From: Myxococcota bacterium
GTDB lineage: Bacteria; Myxococcota_A; UBA9160; PR03
NCBI GenBank assembly: GCA_030066475.1
Contig: JASJBO010000337.1
Coordinates: 1 to 8,119, forward strand
Direction of reading: 5' to 3'
DNA: 8,119 nt
Shown: positions 6,901 to 8,119 of the stretch, piece by piece
Layout of the letters: every line of letters starts with the position of its first letter
Numbering within the stretch: the first letter of the stretch is position 1
Program-made: the position numbers and the translations under genes
Notes under the pieces: model-generated
The model's database searches: none
The model's input: the letters and a program-made list of their open reading frames with translations, nothing else
Told to the model about the DNA's origin: nothing

Positions 6901-7321
6901 CTACGACCTGGGCCGGGCCTACGAGGCGCAGGGCGACGCCGCGCGCGCGCTCGACTGCCATCGCCGGGTCGCCGAGCTGGACGCCGACTTCCAGGACGTG
7001 GGCGAGCGGATCGGCGCGCTCGAGCGCGGTGAGACGACGCCGGTGACCGGCGCCGGCGGCGCCGACGAGTACGAGTCGTTCGACGAGTTCATGGCGGACG
7101 ACGGAGACGACGACCAGGGCGAGGAAGGGGGCGGCGGGTCCGCCGAGACCTACGAGTCGTTCGACGACGTGGTGGCCGACGTCAGCCCGGCCGAGCCCGG
7201 CGAGACGGCCGAGCCGGAGCCCCCGCCCGAGGTGGACTCCGAGCCCGCGCCCGAGCCGGAGCCCGACCCGGGCGAGAGCGGCTCGGGGAAGCGCCGCCGC
7301 CGCAAGGTGTCGTTCTTCTGA
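3926..7321 (+). CDS. Large acidic multi-domain TPR scaffold protein
   Basis: The 1131-residue product is built of TPR blocks joined by long, very acidic linkers. Residues 1-282 form a continuous TPR superhelix beginning INKRKLLASAQRHVQKG. Linker 287-380 is Gly/Asp-rich. Residues 381-472 hold a second TPR block (VYLRYGKHERAITSLRAVL), followed by acidic linker 475-690. A single TPR hairpin at 694-744 (ASFYFEQGLYDEAEAIYQRIL) precedes linker 745-860. FDLAAELSDVFD (863-874) leads to C-terminal TPRs 896-1034 (THFDLGIAYREMGLLEDAI). The tail has two YESFD repeats, a Pro/Glu run and a basic end KRRRRKVSFF. No signal peptide or membrane helix is seen, so it is probably cytoplasmic. The architecture resembles deltaproteobacterial TPR proteins near pilus or gliding genes and, loosely, the cytoplasmic part of FimV. 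It is probably a protein-binding scaffold; the partner is unknown. The in-frame ATG at 3722 lies inside aroQ and is rejected as start. Confidence 0.88.
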   Translation: MPSINKRKLLASAQRHVQKGALDKALKDYNTILDADPRDTNVRLKLGDLQLRRNQSDDAIAAYLKVADQFMRDGFDAKAVALYKQITKIDDKRHDVYLPLADLYQRLGLVSEAMGALQTAADAYHREGKKREALDLLRRMASLDPSNTTSRLKVADLLHQEDLIEEAIAEYDEAAAELDRQGDWETRLGVLQRIVEIAPDRVDTLEALARLQLQHGRADAGVAVAESLVAADDARAESHELLAELSKAVGDDERAVEAYRRCAQIWRERGDESRAREIMQRHVPSELFDMSGSGGGAVHEADGATLDFASQEADGSPFGEEGIGGAGDPNDDSLIDFGDDALDLGDTSSAGGSEAPSGAPLHDAADDTGTTETDAVDDDADVEQLLAETTVYLRYGKHERAITSLRAVLQREPDHIGALEQLGDALVATDAAEQAVEAWSRGARAAREDGDSESFQALVERIAEVDADAAAALGEGGSAPRASAPETVFFDSEDFAVDDAPESGASARGAPETVLFDVGEQDASGEADDVEIDLDTEAHADRDAEAEGEADADPSAFDASALEDIDIEIEDDDSPGGDETDPTARDPESLSAETEPEEPDYGDGFEIDFETAGDDAGESDEDHAKPPAAEAAPSEEIDLDDDALAAAFDEVEDDDGLAAAESPAEGAPAGGDDAEVDFDETDGATPPGMSTTTAERIVEDLEEASFYFEQGLYDEAEAIYQRILEVAPSHPGALLRVGEIAAARGEDPGDSSGSQATDEAPGAAAAGAAVEVELPSATDLTSPDLEPDAEATSQAESEAAAPEDGDEADTAPEPALEQTERDTAPEAPASRAEAEAEPDTQPEGAAAEAEAPEGEAETEEASFDLAAELSDVFDADDQDDPDGATGTHAAATDEDGFDSLFRDFKRGVSQTLGEGDAETHFDLGIAYREMGLLEDAIGEFQHALGAAGRQLDALHMMGLCALDLGRAQDAAAHFEQGLASPEVPAEQETALRYDLGRAYEAQGDAARALDCHRRVAELDADFQDVGERIGALERGETTPVTGAGGADEYESFDEFMADDGDDDQGEEGGGGSAETYESFDDVVADVSPAEPGETAEPEPPPEVDSEPAPEPEPDPGESGSGKRRRRKVSFF
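7070..7167 (+). repeat. Pair of 17-base direct repeats encoding YESFD in the TPR protein tail
   Basis: The same 17 bases (TACGAGTCGTTCGACGA) occur at 7070-7086 and 7151-7167, 81 bases (27 codons) apart and in frame. They encode Y1049ESFDE and Y1076ESFDD, each followed by a hydrophobic/acidic stretch (FMADD, VVADV). The exact nucleotide match suggests a recent internal duplication or strong constraint on a short binding motif. Confidence 0.7.
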
Positions 7322-7326
7322 ACGCG

Positions 7327-7342
7327 TCGGGTTCGAGCCCGA
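7327..7342 (+). other. Short stem-loop in the gap before the ATPase gene
   Basis: TCGGG (7327-7331) pairs with CCCGA (7338-7342) around a six-base loop, extendable by one T.G pair. No T run follows, so it is not a convincing terminator, and the two flanking genes are probably co-transcribed across the 40-base gap. Confidence 0.25.
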
Positions 7343-7353
7343 AGCCCGAGGAC

Positions 7354-7359
7354 GAGGGA
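7354..7359 (+). promoter_or_regulatory. Ribosome binding site for the ExeA-type ATPase gene
   Basis: GAGGGA ends two bases before GTG 7362, and its GAGG core is four bases away. A second purine stretch, GAGGAC (7348-7353), lies just upstream at a more usual distance. No other in-frame start lies between the previous stop and 7362. Confidence 0.5.
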
Positions 7360-7361
7360 AC

Positions 7362-8119
7362 GTGGAGCATCTCGCACACTTCGGCCTGAGCCAGGATCCG
7401 TTTCGCAACGAGCCGCAGCTCGACTTCCACTTCGAGGCCAGCGGCCACCGCGAGGCGCGGCTGCGCCTGCTGCGCTGCCTCCGGCAGGGCAAGGAGCTGG
7501 CCGTGCTGGTGGGCACCGTCGGCAGCGGCAAGACCCTGCTGGTGCGCTCGGTGTTCGAGGAGCTCGACCCCGACCGGTTCGAGGTGGGGCTGCTGGTGCT
7601 GGCGCGCGGGGTCGAGCCCGACTCGCTGCGCGCCGCCGTGGCGCACCAGCTCGGCGTCGAGGAGCCCGCGAGCGAACGGGCCGAGGGCGTGCCGCAGCTC
7701 TTCCAGCGGCTGGTCGAGATCCGCGGCGAGGGCCGCCGCGCCGTGGTGCTGATCGACGAGGCCCACGCGCTGCGCGACGGCGACTGCCTGGCCGAGCTGC
7801 GCAGCCTGCTCAACTTCGAGCACGACGAGCAGCGGCTGCTCTCGGTCGTGCTGGTCGGCGCGCCGGCACTCGAGCAGGTGCTGGCCCAGGACCCCGTGCT
7901 GCCCGGCCGCATCGAGCTGCAGATCGCGCTGACGCCGCTCGCCGGCGCCGAGGCGCAGGCCTATCTCGCCCACCGCATCGAGCGCGCCGGCGGCGATCCC
8001 GCGCTGTTCGCGCCCGAGGTGGCCGCCTCGATCGCCGAGCGCGCGGGCGGCGTGCCGCGCCGCATGAACACGCTCGCCGACGGCACCCTGTTCGAGGCGC
8101 ACCTGGCCGGCCGCGCCCG
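7362..8119 (+). CDS. ExeA/GspA/DamX-type AAA+ ATPase (3' end outside window)
   Basis: The first 252 codons are present and the frame is still open at the window end. The beginning, HFGLSQDPFRNEP followed by FEASGHREA, is the hallmark N-terminus of the ExeA/GspA family. The Walker A motif GTVGSGKT is at 51-58 and the Walker B VVLIDEAH at 128-135. A sensor-1-like segment VVLVGAPALEQVL is at 162-174, and a sensor-2-like GGVPRRMNTLADG at 229-241 closes the AAA domain. ExeA, with ExeB, helps assemble type II secretin rings through peptidoglycan. In many gammaproteobacteria a related ATPase with a C-terminal SPOR domain (DamX type) lies next to aroB downstream of pilQ or hofQ. That context fits here, so a transmembrane segment and a SPOR or other peptidoglycan-binding domain may lie beyond the window. 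GTG is the start because the family N-terminus begins there. The family is sure; the exact subtype is not. Confidence 0.9.
   Translation, partial: MEHLAHFGLSQDPFRNEPQLDFHFEASGHREARLRLLRCLRQGKELAVLVGTVGSGKTLLVRSVFEELDPDRFEVGLLVLARGVEPDSLRAAVAHQLGVEEPASERAEGVPQLFQRLVEIRGEGRRAVVLIDEAHALRDGDCLAELRSLLNFEHDEQRLLSVVLVGAPALEQVLAQDPVLPGRIELQIALTPLAGAEAQAYLAHRIERAGGDPALFAPEVAASIAERAGGVPRRMNTLADGTLFEAHLAGRA

Noticed and set aside
7322..7361. Intrinsic terminator between the TPR gene and the ATPase gene
   Set aside because: The only hairpin has a five- to six-base stem with no T run, and the gap is just 40 bases, so read-through is more likely.
3821..7912. A 1363-codon open frame on the minus strand, antisense to the TPR gene and ATPase gene
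   Set aside because: It mirrors the codon bias of the GC-rich sense genes, has Arg/Leu/Gly/Ala/Val-rich low-complexity content with no recognisable domain, and runs through two well-supported + strand genes.

Overview
The window is a very GC-rich, gene-dense bacterial stretch with every gene on the + strand. It carries the tail of a type IV pilus secretin gene (pilQ), three shikimate-pathway genes (aroK, aroB, aroQ), two small acidic or regulatory genes placed inside the aro cluster, a very large acidic tetratricopeptide (TPR) gene, and the first 252 codons of an ExeA/DamX-type AAA+ ATPase. No RNA genes, insertion sequences, CRISPR arrays or signs of recent transfer were seen; base and codon use looks uniform throughout. 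The pilQ-aroK-aroB order is ancient and widespread in Proteobacteria-like phyla. The long TPR protein with acidic linkers and a Roadblock/LC7 protein point to a high-GC member of the former Deltaproteobacteria (Myxococcota or a related lineage). That placement is inference from gene style, not from a marker gene.

Layout: 1-610 PilQ C-terminus. 611-687 is a short gap with a 15-bp terminator-like hairpin followed directly by a TATACT box. 688-1215 aroK and 1212-2312 aroB overlap by GTGA. 2342-2920 (small TPR/acidic protein) and 2917-3300 (Roadblock/LC7 protein) overlap by ATGA. 3342-3788 is aroQ. 3789-3925 is a 137-base leader without a gene. 3926-7321 is a 1131-residue TPR protein. 7362 to the window end is the ExeA-type ATPase.

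How the parts may work together: AroB, AroQ and AroK supply steps 2, 3 and 5 of chorismate synthesis. The remaining genes look like a surface-machine set: an outer-membrane secretin, a Roadblock protein of the kind that partners small Ras-like GTPases in polarity and motility, two TPR proteins that share short acidic motifs, and an ATPase of the family used to build secretin channels through peptidoglycan or to act at the septum. The least described part is the pair of acidic TPR proteins plus the orphan Roadblock protein. They are candidates for a pilus or polarity scaffold in a role comparable to FimV, although they have no FimV-like LysM domain or membrane segment.
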